Shown here: positions 36,296 through 45,757 of the stretch, piece by piece | How positions within the stretch are numbered: the first letter of the stretch is position 1 | How the letters are laid out: every line of letters starts with the position of its first letter | Assembly: GCF_018500185.1 (NCBI RefSeq) | Contig: NZ_JAHBGI010000014.1 | Coordinates: 1-64,000 of the forward strand | Source of the DNA: Litoribacter ruber | GTDB lineage: Bacteria; Bacteroidota; Bacteroidia; Cytophagales; Cyclobacteriaceae | Length of the DNA: 64,000 nucleotides | Reading direction: 5' to 3' | Position numbers and translations under genes: made by a program | The notes under the pieces: generated by a model | The model's input: the letters and a program-made list of their open reading frames with translations, nothing else | Told to the model about the DNA's origin: nothing | Database searches by the model: none

Positions 36296-36780
36296 TTATG
36301 ATTAAAGTACTGTTTGTTTGTTTGGGCAACATTTGCCGCTCGCCTCTAGCCGAAGCTATTTTTAACCACAAGGTGAAGGAAAGGAACCTGTCCCACGCGC
36401 TGTCTGCTGACAGTTGCGGCACTTCTGATTACCACATCGGCGAGCTTCCCGATGAGCGCACCATACAGTGTGCAGAAAAGTTCAACATCACGATCAACCA
36501 TAGGGGAAGGCAGATAAACCGCCTGGATTTTAAACATTTCGACTACCTGTTGGTAATGGATAGATCGAATTATGACAACGTCCACGCTATCATGGCCCAA
36601 CACAATGTGACCCATGACCGCATCCTGATGCTTCGTGAACTTGCGGATTTTCAGGGAATCAATGAGGTCCCGGACCCTTATTATGGAGGGGAAAAGGAAT
36701 TTCAGGAGGTCTATGAAATCCTGGATGAGGCCATTGAGCAGCTGCTGGACAAAATAGAAGCTGAACACATTAATGTTTGA
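36292..36780 (+). CDS. Low molecular weight protein tyrosine phosphatase
   Basis: A 162-aa enzyme. The signature loop is VCLGNICRSPLAE (Cys-x5-Arg-Ser) near the N-terminus, and the general acid Asp is in VPDPYYGG. It dephosphorylates phosphotyrosine in proteins or small molecules. An alternative start at 36298 removes two residues. It is coupled to both neighbours (4-nt overlap before, 8-nt overlap after). Confidence 0.94.
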   Translation: MIMIKVLFVCLGNICRSPLAEAIFNHKVKERNLSHALSADSCGTSDYHIGELPDERTIQCAEKFNITINHRGRQINRLDFKHFDYLLVMDRSNYDNVHAIMAQHNVTHDRILMLRELADFQGINEVPDPYYGGEKEFQEVYEILDEAIEQLLDKIEAEHINV

Positions 36781-37657
36781 TCAAAACCAGAAATTTGAGC
36801 GCATACTTTTCAAGACTTTAGGCAGGGAGACACAATTTTCCCAAACCCGCCTGGTGGCTGCCGGCAACCTCAACCAAGCCATTTACCTGGACACCGACCA
36901 GGGGGAATTTTTGCTCAAAACCAATTATGATTCCCGAAGGGATATTTTTCCCAAAGAGGCGAAAGGCTTACAAATGCTGGCAAAGCATAGCCCGCTAAAG
37001 ATACCGGAAGTTTACGGCGCCGGCCATGAAGAGGAGATCAATTACCTGCTGATGGAATGGTTTGCCCCGGCACGTCTGTCAGGGAATTACTGGCAGGAAC
37101 TCGGGGCCGGAGTGGCCCAGCTTCATGCCACCACCAATAATTCTTTTGGTCTTGAAGAGGAAAACTACATTGCCTCCCTTGCCCAGCCAAACACCTACTG
37201 CAAATCCTGGCCGGAGTTTTTTATACACCAGCGATTAGAGCCCATGGCCGGAAAAGCACTTTACGATGGTTTGATTGACCAGAGGTTTTTGGAGGAAATC
37301 AGGTTGGTCTACCCCTTGTTTGACGATATTTTCCCCAAAGAAATACCTGCACTGCTTCATGGGGACATCTGGTCGGGAAATGTGATGCCTTCCGCTTCCG
37401 GGAAGCCCGCCTTGATAGACCCCGCGGTTTATTATGGCCACAGGGAGGTGGATCTGGCCTTTTCCAAGCTCTTTGGGGGATTTGAGCAGGAATTCTACCA
37501 TGCTTACCACGAAGCCTTCCCCTTGGAGCCCGGCTTTGAGGAAAGAGTGCCGATCTACAACCTTTACCCCCTGCTCGTGCATCTAAACCTTTTCGGGAGC
37601 AGCTATCTGCCCCCGATTCAGCGCACTGTCAAGCACCTGCTGTCGAGACTTCCCTAA
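36773..37657 (+). CDS. Fructosamine kinase family protein
   Basis: A 294-aa aminoglycoside-kinase-fold enzyme that phosphorylates sugars attached to protein amines (ribulosamine or erythrulosamine), aiding deglycation. Motifs: the catalytic loop LLHGDIWSGN, and ALIDPAVYYGHREVDLAF for metal binding. Next to an LMW phosphatase gene (8-nt overlap), as is common for this family; the phosphatase may act on related sugar phosphates. Its 3' end overlaps the convergent aspartokinase gene by 29 nt. Confidence 0.9.
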   Translation: MFDQNQKFERILFKTLGRETQFSQTRLVAAGNLNQAIYLDTDQGEFLLKTNYDSRRDIFPKEAKGLQMLAKHSPLKIPEVYGAGHEEEINYLLMEWFAPARLSGNYWQELGAGVAQLHATTNNSFGLEEENYIASLAQPNTYCKSWPEFFIHQRLEPMAGKALYDGLIDQRFLEEIRLVYPLFDDIFPKEIPALLHGDIWSGNVMPSASGKPALIDPAVYYGHREVDLAFSKLFGGFEQEFYHAYHEAFPLEPGFEERVPIYNLYPLLVHLNLFGSSYLPPIQRTVKHLLSRLP

Positions 37658-38912
37658 AGACAATCTGAAAAGTATTTCGGGTCTTTTGCTCCAACAGGAT
37701 TTCCTTGCCCTCTTCCATCCTGCTGATCACCTCCTGCTGGGGGTGAAGAACGGTGAGCAGCTTGAGGTCCTCATTGTACCTGATCTCAAAATGGGTCTTA
37801 AGGGCCTGCATTAGTTTTTCCACCTTGAGAAACTCTTTATCCAAACATAGCGAAATGGAAATAGCGGAGGTCTGCATCAGGTTGACCCTGATTTTCAGAC
37901 TTTCCAGCACCGCATAGATTTGGTGGATCCGGGCCTCATTTACGAAGGTGAAATCTTTCACTCTAAAAGTCACCAGAATCTGGTCCCCTTTCTGTACAAA
38001 GGTGGGAACGGTTTGTTGGGGCTCGCAATCTGTGATCAGCGTGCCTTTTTCATCAGGATTGATGAAGGATTTGACCATGAGTGGGATATTTTTGTTGGCC
38101 AGAGGCTTGATGGTTTTGGGGTGGATGACCGAGGCCCCGTAGTAGGTCATCTCGGCGGCTTCCCTGTAGGCAAGCTTTGGGAAAAGAACGGTATCGGGAA
38201 ATAATTTCGGGTCCGCGTTCAGCACTCCGGGCACATCTTTCCAGATGGTCACGCTGCGCGCGTCCAGACAGTTGGCCAGAATAGCCGCGGTAAAATCGGA
38301 TCCCTCCCGACCCAAGGTGGTGCTTTTGCCATTGTCGGCTCTTCCGATGAAGCCCTGTGTAATGATGGGAAACTTGGAGAGGCTTGGCAAAAGCTGTTTC
38401 CGGCAGTTTAAAGCCGTTTTCTCCCAGTTTACCTGGGCAGCCCGGTGCCGGTTATCGGTGGAGATTATTTCCCTGGCATCCTGCCAAATGCAGAAGATCT
38501 GCTGGCTGCACAAATATTCTTGGACAATTTTTGTGGAAAGCAGCTCCCCATAGCACACTATTTGATCATAGTATTCATCATAGGATATGTCAGCGACTTT
38601 TATGGCCAGCTCCCTTTCCAACTGAAGAAAGGTATTTTCAATCTTGGCAAAAATCAGGTGGTCTGGAGCAAACAGCTCACGGCAAATCTGCAGGTGTTGC
38701 TCTTTCAGAATTGCAATATTCGAAGAATAGTCAACCAAAGAAAATTTTGCCTTCAAAATCTCCTCTAACAAATTAGTGGATTTTCCCATTGCCGAAACCA
38801 CAATTAGAAAGGGGTTTTGCAAACGATTGAGTAAAATGCTAGCAAGGTTTTTCACCGACTGGGCGTCTTTGACTGAGGCCCCACCAAATTTGAAAATAAT
38901 TGCTTTTGACAT
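37629..38912 (-). CDS. Aspartate kinase (monofunctional)
   Basis: A 427-aa aspartokinase, first step of Lys/Thr/Met and diaminopimelate synthesis. It has the N-terminal FKFGGASVKDAQSVKN, LGREGSDFTAAILANCLDA, VIHPKTIKPLANKNIPL, and a C-terminal ACT region (MQTSAISISLCLD). It is shorter than the bifunctional ThrA type. It is divergent from fructose-bisphosphatase and overlaps the fructosamine kinase gene tail-to-tail. Confidence 0.93.
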   Translation of the reverse strand: MSKAIIFKFGGASVKDAQSVKNLASILLNRLQNPFLIVVSAMGKSTNLLEEILKAKFSLVDYSSNIAILKEQHLQICRELFAPDHLIFAKIENTFLQLERELAIKVADISYDEYYDQIVCYGELLSTKIVQEYLCSQQIFCIWQDAREIISTDNRHRAAQVNWEKTALNCRKQLLPSLSKFPIITQGFIGRADNGKSTTLGREGSDFTAAILANCLDARSVTIWKDVPGVLNADPKLFPDTVLFPKLAYREAAEMTYYGASVIHPKTIKPLANKNIPLMVKSFINPDEKGTLITDCEPQQTVPTFVQKGDQILVTFRVKDFTFVNEARIHQIYAVLESLKIRVNLMQTSAISISLCLDKEFLKVEKLMQALKTHFEIRYNEDLKLLTVLHPQQEVISRMEEGKEILLEQKTRNTFQIVFREVSTAGA

Positions 38913-38970
38913 ATTGATAATTGTTGTAATTTCAAGTAGACAATAAACCCAAATAGTATTTTTCTAAGAT

Positions 38971-40029
38971 ATGCGTACGAAACCTTACATTCCAGACAAT
39001 TCCGCTTTAGGCTACTCGGTGGGCACCACGCTCGACCGATTCATCAAGATGAAACAGGATGACTTCCCGTTTGCATCCGGTGAGCTTTCTCAGCTATTGA
39101 GAGATATCGCCCTGGCCGCAAAGATAGTGAATCGCGAAATCAATAGAGCAGGTCTAGCCAATATCGGCGGCGCCTTTGGGCAGACCAACGTGCAGGGGGA
39201 AGAGCAGCAGAAACTGGATGTAATAGCCAATATCCGTTTTACCCGCGCCCTTACCAAAGGCGGAGAAGTGTGTGCCGTGGTATCCGAAGAGGATGACGAG
39301 GTAATCGACCTTCAAAACAACAGCGGTAAATATGTGGTAGCAATCGATCCACTGGACGGTTCTTCCAATATCGACGTAAACATTTCCATAGGAACCATTT
39401 TCAGCATTTACAGAAGGGTGACCCCACTGGGTAGCCCGATACAGCCTGAAGACATCATGCAGCCCGGCAACAAGCAGGTGGCCGCAGGATATGTGCTTTA
39501 CGGCTCCTCCACCATGCTGGTATACACGACCGGCCACGGGGTAAACGGTTTCACTTATGAGCAGTCTTTGGGCGAGTATTTCCTTTCCCACCCCGACATG
39601 AAGGCCCCTGCTTCGGGGAACATTTACAGTGTAAATGAAGGCCTTTACAACCAAATGAGCAATGGCTTGCAGTCTTATATCAACCACTGCAAAGAAAATA
39701 ACTTCAGCGCCAGATACATCGGCAGCTTGGTGGCTGATTTTCACAGAAACCTGTTGAAAGGCGGGATCTATATTTACCCCGGCACCACCAAAACACCCAA
39801 TGGCAAGCTGAGACTCCTTTATGAAGCCAATGCTTTGGCCTATATTGCAGAGCAGGCCGGCGGAAAAGCCACGGATGGACACGAGAGAATCCTGGACATC
39901 ATGCCGACATCCCTTCACCAGAGAACACCCTTGTTCATTGGCTCGGAGAAACTGGTGGATGAAGCCGAAACCTTCCTTAGCGAGGAAGCTAGAGTAGTGG
40001 ATATGGCTGCTGGCGTGCAGAAAGGCTGA
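38971..40029 (+). CDS. fbp: Fructose-1,6-bisphosphatase class I
   Basis: A 352-aa gluconeogenic enzyme. The metal site is [20 protein letters not shown]; other conserved parts are [20 protein letters not shown] and [20 protein letters not shown] with [15 protein letters not shown]. Length is standard. It is divergently oriented from aspartokinase, with a 58-nt shared promoter region. Confidence 0.96.
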   Translation: MRTKPYIPDNSALGYSVGTTLDRFIKMKQDDFPFASGELSQLLRDIALAAKIVNREINRAGLANIGGAFGQTNVQGEEQQKLDVIANIRFTRALTKGGEVCAVVSEEDDEVIDLQNNSGKYVVAIDPLDGSSNIDVNISIGTIFSIYRRVTPLGSPIQPEDIMQPGNKQVAAGYVLYGSSTMLVYTTGHGVNGFTYEQSLGEYFLSHPDMKAPASGNIYSVNEGLYNQMSNGLQSYINHCKENNFSARYIGSLVADFHRNLLKGGIYIYPGTTKTPNGKLRLLYEANALAYIAEQAGGKATDGHERILDIMPTSLHQRTPLFIGSEKLVDEAETFLSEEARVVDMAAGVQKG

Positions 40030-40163
40030 ATTGGGTTTAGGAGTTTAATGTCCCGATTGGCGCCTTGCGCATCGGGACGGTTTAGGGGTTTAGAAATCGC
40101 GAAGCGCCGATTTCCGCCTCCCGTTTCCCAACTCCCGTCTTCGGTCTTCGGTCTCCCGTCTTC
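40030..40163. repeat. Intergenic word repeats after fbp
   Basis: 40030-40093 belongs to the GTTTAGGAGTTTAATG ... GCGC ... ATCGGGACGG family; 40120-40163 is a CCGTCTTCGGTCTTCGGTC array. Confidence 0.8.
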
Positions 40164-40188
40164 TAAATACACAATAGCCCAATAACCG

Positions 40189-40214
40189 AAAAAACCTCCA
40201 AGCGGAGGTTTTTT
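40189..40214. terminator. Bidirectional terminator between fbp and the 99-aa gene
   Basis: AAAAAACCTCC and GGAGGTTTTTT flank the loop AAGC. The A and T tracts allow termination in both directions. Confidence 0.88.
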
Positions 40215-40217
40215 CTT

Positions 40218-40517
40218 TTAGGTGCTGTATTTGCGGCGGAGCTGGATTTTGAGCATTTGCCGGTCTACGATTGCGGCGGCCAGGTCAAGACCGACCCTTT
40301 CCGGCTCGCTTTCGTGTAGAATCCTTTTGAGCTTTTCCTCTCCTAGATCTATTCGATAGCACAGCTGGAGAAAGCGCTCAAAATCACGGTTGAGCATTTC
40401 CTGAATTAAAGGACGCAAAGCCTCCACCAGGTCATGCTTTTTATAAAACTTGTCCGGAAGGTTATCAAATTCCTTCTTGAGCAAGTGGGCCGTATCTTGG
40501 ACTATTGAAAGCTCCAT
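40218..40517 (-). CDS. Conserved hypothetical small protein
   Basis: A 99-aa helical, charged protein (DTAHLLKKEFDNLPDKFYKK, FERFLQLCYRIDLGEEKLKR, AAAIVDRQMLKIQLRRKYS). No signal, membrane segment or known motif is visible. The composition and the clean terminators on both sides suggest a real gene of its own. The family looks Bacteroidota-specific, but I do not recognise it by name. Confidence 0.65.
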   Translation of the reverse strand: MELSIVQDTAHLLKKEFDNLPDKFYKKHDLVEALRPLIQEMLNRDFERFLQLCYRIDLGEEKLKRILHESEPERVGLDLAAAIVDRQMLKIQLRRKYST

Positions 40518-40520
40518 ATC

Positions 40521-40549
40521 AAAAAAGCCTGCACATCACATGCAGGCTT
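40521..40549 (-). terminator. Terminator of the DUF5606 gene
   Basis: On the reverse strand a 9-bp stem (40525-40533 with 40541-40549, AAGCCTGCA) runs into six T. It separates the DUF5606 gene from the 99-aa gene. Confidence 0.82.
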
Positions 40550-40554
40550 ATATT

Positions 40555-40995
40555 TTAGTCTTCTTTTTTGTCTTCAGCTTTTTCTTGGCCGTTTTCTTTT
40601 TCCTTCAAAGCCTCAGGGCTTTCTTTGCGGATGATGTTGTACCAGCTGATCAGTTTTTTGATATCAGAGGTATACACTTTGTCCTCGTCGTATTCAGGAA
40701 GCACGTGCTTCAAAAAGCTTCTAAGCTCATCGGCATCGGCGCTGCTGGTCAATCCCACATCACCGTCAAACTCCTTATCGATAGTCTTCATCACCTCTTC
40801 CAAAGGCGTGGCACCTTCCTCGTTCATGGTGTAGATGGAAATTTCGCTTAGGACGGAAACGCGGTGGTTAGCACCCACGACTAGTTTCTTTTTGGAGGCG
40901 TCCAAAGATTCTAAGATCACACCAGTTCTGCTTGGCTTCACCACCTTATATAAACCCGGCTTCCCGGCAACAGTTGCTAATTCTTTAAACTCCAT
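40555..40995 (-). CDS. DUF5606 family protein
   Basis: 146 aa from the ATG at 40995 (MEFKELATVAGKPGLYKVV). An upstream in-frame ATG at 41037 lies before the likely transcription start. The N-terminal half is an SH3-like beta domain (LESLDASKKKLVVGANHRVS), then a helical segment and a very acidic/Lys tail (KEKENGQEKAEDKKED). It is a conserved Bacteroidota protein of unknown function. A nearby -7 element TATATTTG (41021-41028) supports this start. Confidence 0.82.
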   Translation of the reverse strand: MEFKELATVAGKPGLYKVVKPSRTGVILESLDASKKKLVVGANHRVSVLSEISIYTMNEEGATPLEEVMKTIDKEFDGDVGLTSSADADELRSFLKHVLPEYDEDKVYTSDIKKLISWYNIIRKESPEALKEKENGQEKAEDKKED

Positions 40996-41020
40996 TTGTA
41001 TATAGTTTTTTGTAGGGTTG

Positions 41021-41028
41021 CAAATATA
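41021..41028 (-). promoter_or_regulatory. -7 promoter element of the DUF5606 gene
   Basis: TATATTTGC on the reverse strand, 26 nt before the chosen ATG. A TTTG lies only 13 nt further upstream (41042-41045), which is a short spacer, so only the -7 box is convincing. Confidence 0.45.
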
Positions 41029-41058
41029 CTGCATCAATATTCAAAGCTCAATGCCATT

Positions 41059-41664
41059 TCAATTTTCTGCATAAAAATCTTCGGTGACCGCATCGATAAA
41101 TTCCAAAACCTCTTCCCTTCCTTTGGCCGATTCGGCAGAGGTGACAAAATAAAGGGGCGTCTCCTCAAAGATTCCTTTGGCCGCCTTGAGGAAATTGGAC
41201 ACATTTCCCTGCACCTTGGAATGGCTCAGCTTGTCAGCCTTGGTGAAAATCAAGACGATGGGCACCTCATTTTCAGCACACCAAAGGATAAATTCCAAAT
41301 CTATCTTTTGGGGTTCCAGCCTGCTGTCGATTAACACAAAGATGGCCTCCAGGTTTTCCCGTTGGGTCAGGTATCCCTTGATCATCTTGTCCCACTCCCC
41401 TTTCAGGGTTTTGCTCACCTTGGCAAATCCGTAACCGGGAAGATCGACCATAAACCACTTCTCATCGATGACAAAATGGTTGATCAATTGAGTTTTTCCC
41501 GGTCTGCCGGAGGTTTTGGCCAGGCCTTTGTGATTGGTAAGCATGTTGATCAGGGAGCTTTTGCCCACATTGGATCTACCAATAAAGGCAAATTCCGGCT
41601 TGGTAGGTGCAGGACACTTGTTAGGGTCTGTATTGCTGACGAGGAATTTGGCTGTTTTGATCAT
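41059..41664 (-). CDS. engB: Ribosome biogenesis GTP-binding protein YihA/EngB
   Basis: A 201-aa EngB GTPase needed for 50S assembly. G1 is GRSNVGKSSLINML, G3 DLPGYGFAKV, and G4 TKADKL. It has the normal length, with NKCPAPTKPEFAFIG leading into the first strand. It lies upstream of the DUF5606 gene on the same strand. Confidence 0.96.
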   Translation of the reverse strand: MIKTAKFLVSNTDPNKCPAPTKPEFAFIGRSNVGKSSLINMLTNHKGLAKTSGRPGKTQLINHFVIDEKWFMVDLPGYGFAKVSKTLKGEWDKMIKGYLTQRENLEAIFVLIDSRLEPQKIDLEFILWCAENEVPIVLIFTKADKLSHSKVQGNVSNFLKAAKGIFEETPLYFVTSAESAKGREEVLEFIDAVTEDFYAEN

Positions 41665-41790
41665 CTGAGTCTTAATTTTTCACAAAGGTAAGGGTTTCCT
41701 AAAAACATCTATGCTTCAATTAATCATTAACATTTTTCCAATGCTCGGGTTTACTTAGTAATATTGCGCTTCAATTGAAAAATCACCCCC

Positions 41791-42513
41791 ATGGCAGTAG
41801 TACCCTACAAGGATCAAAACGAAGGAAAAAAAGCTCAGGTAGCCACCATGTTTAACAACATCAGCAAAAGATATGATTTGCTGAATCATGTTCTTAGCAT
41901 GGGAATTGATATCATCTGGAGAAAGAAGGCCGTCAAGCTACTCAAAGCCGACCAACCCAAGCTTATCCTGGATATCGCCACCGGCACGGGAGATTTTGCC
42001 ATCGAGGCCCTAGCCCTGAATCCTGACAAGGTAATCGGCGTGGACATCTCCGAGGGCATGCTTGCCGAAGGAAGGAAAAAGCTTAAAAAGCGCAAGCTCG
42101 AGGATAAAATCGAACTTCAGCTGGGTGATTCCGAAAAGCTGCTGTTTGAGGAAAATAAATTCGATGCTGTCATCGTTTCATTTGGGGTAAGAAACTTTGA
42201 GAACCTTGAAAAAGGCCTCGCGGATATGAACCGCGTATTGAAACCGGGTGCGAAAACCGTCATTATTGAGTTTTCAAAACCCAAAAGGTTTCCAATGAAA
42301 CAGTTGTATAATTTTTATTTTAAGCACATTTTGCCTAAAATCGGTAAAATTGTCTCGAAGGACAATTCTGCTTATACATATTTACCGGAATCGGTACAGG
42401 CATTCCCTGATGGGGAGGACTTTCTGCAGGTACTGAGAAAAGTAGGCTTTAAAAACACACAATGCAAACCTTTAACATTTGGAATAGCCTCAATTTATAT
42501 TGGAGAAAAGTAG
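41791..42513 (+). CDS. ubiE: Demethylmenaquinone methyltransferase
   Basis: A 240-aa UbiE/MenG methyltransferase, last step of menaquinone synthesis. The SAM site is [15 protein letters not shown]; family blocks are [20 protein letters not shown] and [20 protein letters not shown] with [17 protein letters not shown]. The genus group uses menaquinone, so MenG activity is expected. Its 3' end overlaps the porT start by 52 nt, a conserved arrangement in Bacteroidota. Confidence 0.95.
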   Translation: MAVVPYKDQNEGKKAQVATMFNNISKRYDLLNHVLSMGIDIIWRKKAVKLLKADQPKLILDIATGTGDFAIEALALNPDKVIGVDISEGMLAEGRKKLKKRKLEDKIELQLGDSEKLLFEENKFDAVIVSFGVRNFENLEKGLADMNRVLKPGAKTVIIEFSKPKRFPMKQLYNFYFKHILPKIGKIVSKDNSAYTYLPESVQAFPDGEDFLQVLRKVGFKNTQCKPLTFGIASIYIGEK

Positions 42514-43238
42514 CGTTAACTTTCCTTTTCTCCTTCATTTTTTTAAACTCCTTTGGGCAGAAACTTCTGAGTACCGCCGGGCAGGATGACGACCTGATTT
42601 CCTACGGTTTCTTCTTAGCCGGCCATACCAATTCTTTCCGGCTGAAATATTCGGAAGCTTATATGGATCCAAACGGGCCTTATAACTTTATCCATAGCAT
42701 CCAGCCCGTGCACTCACAGGGTTTTTCCTTGGGCTTTCTGACTACGCTTAGGCTTCACGACCAGTTCAACGTCCTGTTCACACCCAAAGTGGGTTTCTAT
42801 GAATACAGAACGCTTGTCAATACGTATGGGCGAACGGATCTCCCGGATTACTCCCCTGGCGGGGATAGAATTCCTCTGACTACAACAGATGTATTTACCG
42901 AGGCTACCTTGGTGGAATTTCCTTTACTATTTAAATACAAATCCCAGCGGTTTAACAACACCAGGATGTTCTTTATCGGCGGTGCAAATGCCCAATTCAG
43001 GACAAAGGGGCAGGACGAGGCCAATGAGGATGATCTGGTGATTTTGGGAAGTGACATCGCCCTGGAATTTGGGATGGGGTTTGACATTTACTTTGAATAC
43101 TTCAAATTCTCCCCCGAGATCCGCTTTTCGCACGGTTTGCGAAACCTCTACAAGGAATCCCACACCAATACCAATTACGCGGGGGCCATATCCGACATCA
43201 GGATGAGGACCATCACCATCTACCTCAATTTCCAATAA
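42462..43238 (+). CDS. porT: PorT-like type IX secretion / gliding outer-membrane protein
   Basis: A 258-aa beta-barrel protein with an N-terminal signal ([16 protein letters not shown]). The region [20 protein letters not shown] and the strands [20 protein letters not shown] and [20 protein letters not shown] match PorT, a membrane component of the type IX secretion system. Location just after ubiE with overlapping frames supports the call. The presence of PorT predicts cargo with C-terminal sorting domains elsewhere in the genome. Confidence 0.85.
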   Translation: MQTFNIWNSLNLYWRKVALTFLFSFIFLNSFGQKLLSTAGQDDDLISYGFFLAGHTNSFRLKYSEAYMDPNGPYNFIHSIQPVHSQGFSLGFLTTLRLHDQFNVLFTPKVGFYEYRTLVNTYGRTDLPDYSPGGDRIPLTTTDVFTEATLVEFPLLFKYKSQRFNNTRMFFIGGANAQFRTKGQDEANEDDLVILGSDIALEFGMGFDIYFEYFKFSPEIRFSHGLRNLYKESHTNTNYAGAISDIRMRTITIYLNFQ

Positions 43239-43246
43239 CATGGATC

Positions 43247-43272
43247 AGGCTCTCAATTGAGGGCCTTTTTTA
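43247..43272 (+). terminator. Terminator of ubiE-porT
   Basis: AGGCTCTC-AATT-GAGGGCCT hairpin (8-bp stem with one G-T) followed by TTTTTT. Confidence 0.88.
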
Positions 43273-43429
43273 TTTCCCAACTGGTATTAAATCTTCATGA
43301 TTATCCGCAATGATGCCAGCCTCTATCTGAGGGGACGGAAGACGGAAGACCGATGACCGATGACCGAAGCAAGGGCCATTCTTGCATCAGAACAAGAATT
43401 AGGCAGTTTTAACCGTCTTACTGGTGCAA

Positions 43430-43459
43430 TTGCGGATATACATATTATTCTATAAATTG
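43430..43459 (+). promoter_or_regulatory. Promoter of the SDR-VanX-ThuA operon
   Basis: TTG (43430-43432), an 18-nt spacer and TATAAATTG (43451-43459) resemble the Bacteroidota TTTG / TAnnTTTG pair. The start codon is 33 nt downstream. Confidence 0.4.
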
Positions 43460-43492
43460 TAAGCTTAACAACCAACCTAACTACACACATTC

Positions 43493-44251
43493 ATGGGAAA
43501 CAAGATTGCCTTTGTCACCGGGGCCACCTCCGGAATCGGAAAAGCCTGTGCCTTGGCACTGGCTGAAAACGGCTATGACATCATCGCCTGCGGAAGAAGG
43601 GAAGAAAGATTACAGAACCTCCAAGAAGAAATGCCGGCGGGGGTAAAATATACTTACCTGGTTTTTGACGTCAGGGACAAAATCGAGGTGACAAGCGCCA
43701 TAAGTGGCCTTTCGGAAGAATGGAAAGACATCGACCTTTTGGTCAACAATGCAGGCAATGCCCATGGGCTGGAGCCAATCCAAACGGGCGACTTGGATGA
43801 TTGGGACGCCATGATTGACATTAATGTTAAGGGGCTGCTTTATGTAAGCAAAGCTTTGATCCCAGGCATGACTGAAAGGAAGTCGGGCCAGATCATAAAT
43901 ATTGGGTCCATTGCGGGAAAAGAGGTGTACCCCAATGGCAACGTGTACTGTGCCAGCAAGCATGCCGTGGATGCCCTGACGAGGAGCATGCGAATTGACC
44001 TGAATCCATATGGCATCAAGGTGATGGGGATTCATCCAGGGCTGGTAGAAACTGAATTTTCTCTGGTCAGGTTTAAAGGGAATGCTGAAAAAGCCAGTCC
44101 TGTCTACAAAGGGTATGAACCTTTGCAAGCCCAGGATATAGCCGATATCGTCGTGTTTGCTGCTACCCGTCCTGCTCATGTGGTGTTGGCTGATGTCGTG
44201 GTGCTACCCAAGGCCCAGGCAAACAGTACCATTGTAAAGAAAGACCTATGA
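43493..44251 (+). CDS. Short-chain dehydrogenase/reductase (YdfG-like)
   Basis: A 252-aa SDR. Cofactor motif TGATSGIG, NNAG, catalytic Ser in NIGSIAG and YCASKH (Tyr, Lys). The C-terminal part (HPGLVETEFSLVRFKG) matches the NADP 3-hydroxy acid dehydrogenase group that includes YdfG. Substrate unproven. It is first in a three-gene run, overlapping the next gene by 4 nt. Confidence 0.88.
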   Translation: MGNKIAFVTGATSGIGKACALALAENGYDIIACGRREERLQNLQEEMPAGVKYTYLVFDVRDKIEVTSAISGLSEEWKDIDLLVNNAGNAHGLEPIQTGDLDDWDAMIDINVKGLLYVSKALIPGMTERKSGQIINIGSIAGKEVYPNGNVYCASKHAVDALTRSMRIDLNPYGIKVMGIHPGLVETEFSLVRFKGNAEKASPVYKGYEPLQAQDIADIVVFAATRPAHVVLADVVVLPKAQANSTIVKKDL

Positions 44252-45012
44252 AGAACCTGTGGCCAATTTTCGCTGTGATAGTAGCCGCCTGTTCTGACCC
44301 AAAGGACAACATAAGCGCTGACGACTTGGGGCCGGCGACTTTTGAGGTGGACGAGTCATCTACCAGATCCTTTGATTTCTCCGAGGAAACAAATCAGCTT
44401 ACGGCCTGGGATGAAAGGTTTTTGGATGCTGGCTTGGTCAACATACAAGAGCAGATACCGGAAATTCTGGTTGAGCTTAAGTACAGCACGACCGACAATT
44501 TCTTTGGAAGGGATGTGTATGATGACCTGGAAAACGCTTACCTGCAGCCTGAAGTGGTGAACATGATGGAAAAGGCTTTCCTGTATCTACAAGAAAAAGA
44601 TTCCAGTTTGACGTTTTTGGTTTATGATGGCGTAAGACCTAGGGCGGTTCAGCAGATCCTTTGGGACAACCTGGACAAGCCTGACAGCCTCAAGCCCCTT
44701 TATGTGGCCGACCCGAAAATTGGCGGGTTGCATAATTATGGAGTGGCCGTTGACCTCACTTTGGCCCATAAAGACAGTGGCGAGCCACTCGACATGGGCA
44801 CCAAGTATGATTATTTTGGCTATGCGGCCTATCCGGACAGAGAGAATCAGATGCTCAGAGAAGGCAAAATCACCAAACAACATATTGAAAATCGGCGCCT
44901 GCTGAGGGAGGTGATGAAACAGGCTGGCTTCCACGGCATAGGCAGCGAGTGGTGGCATTTTAATGCCTATACCCGCAAGCAGGCTGCAGAAAAATTTGAA
45001 ATTGTAGAATAA
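44248..45012 (+). CDS. VanX-type D-Ala-D-Ala dipeptidase (M15), lipoprotein
   Basis: A 254-aa lipoprotein (Cys15, VIVAAC). The M15D domain contains LKYSTTDNFFGRDVY, YDGVRPRAVQQILW, the zinc motif HNYGVAVDLTL (His, Asp) and EWWHFNAY (Glu, His). It is likely to cleave D-Ala-D-Ala or similar dipeptides during peptidoglycan turnover. The protein is lipid-anchored, so resistance to vancomycin is not implied. Confidence 0.9.
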   Translation: MKNLWPIFAVIVAACSDPKDNISADDLGPATFEVDESSTRSFDFSEETNQLTAWDERFLDAGLVNIQEQIPEILVELKYSTTDNFFGRDVYDDLENAYLQPEVVNMMEKAFLYLQEKDSSLTFLVYDGVRPRAVQQILWDNLDKPDSLKPLYVADPKIGGLHNYGVAVDLTLAHKDSGEPLDMGTKYDYFGYAAYPDRENQMLREGKITKQHIENRRLLREVMKQAGFHGIGSEWWHFNAYTRKQAAEKFEIVE

Positions 45013-45019
45013 TACCTTT

Positions 45020-45757
45020 ATGAGAAAGCTTTTAATCCTTTTATTAACCTCCCTTTTGCCGGTGTTGGGCATGGCCCAGCACTTTCAGTTTAAAGCCATC
45101 GCCATCAGCACCACGGAGGGCTTCCGCCATGAATCCATAGAATCAGGCGTGGAAGGCTTGAGAAAGCTCGCCAAGGAAAATTTTTTCTTACTGGATCATA
45201 CCGAAGACATAGACATTTTCGCCTCGGAGCGCCTCCATGAGTATGACGTCATAATTTTGCTTAATACTACCGGGGAGATCTTTCTTGAACCCCACCAGGA
45301 GGGTTTCAAGAAATTTGTACGAGACGGCAAGGGCGTGGTAGGCATCCACAGCGCCACTGACACCGCTTATGAATGGGAATGGTTTACCAAGTTGATTGGG
45401 GCACAGTTTTCCAGCCATCCGGAGATCCAGACTGCAAAAGTAAAAACCAAGGACAACAGCCATGCCTCCACTTTACATCTGCCTGCTGAATGGCTATGGA
45501 CAGATGAGTGGTATAATTTCAAAAATTTCAATGAAGACGTAAAAGTACTTCTGGAAGTGGATCCGGAATCCTATGATACCGGCGATAAGAACATCACCCA
45601 CCACCCAATAGCCTGGCACCATGAATATGATGGCGGCAGGGTATTTTACACCGCCCTTGGCCATGTGAATCATGCCTACCAGAGCCAGACTTTTCTCCAG
45701 CATTTAATGGGAGGGATATGGTACGCCGCCAAGGGGCGGGAAATAATCAGCCGTTAA
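45020..45757 (+). CDS. ThuA-domain protein, exported
   Basis: A 245-aa protein with a Sec signal (to GMAQ). The ThuA fold is a glutamine amidotransferase-like Rossmann domain without the usual Cys nucleophile: TTEGFRHESIESGV, YDVIILLNTTGEIF, GKGVVGIHSATDT and WYNFKN, then HPIAWHHEYDGGRVFYTALGH. ThuA proteins are linked to sugar (trehalose, keto-sugar) utilisation. It ends in an 11-nt convergent overlap with cdd. Confidence 0.88.
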   Translation: MRKLLILLLTSLLPVLGMAQHFQFKAIAISTTEGFRHESIESGVEGLRKLAKENFFLLDHTEDIDIFASERLHEYDVIILLNTTGEIFLEPHQEGFKKFVRDGKGVVGIHSATDTAYEWEWFTKLIGAQFSSHPEIQTAKVKTKDNSHASTLHLPAEWLWTDEWYNFKNFNEDVKVLLEVDPESYDTGDKNITHHPIAWHHEYDGGRVFYTALGHVNHAYQSQTFLQHLMGGIWYAAKGREIISR

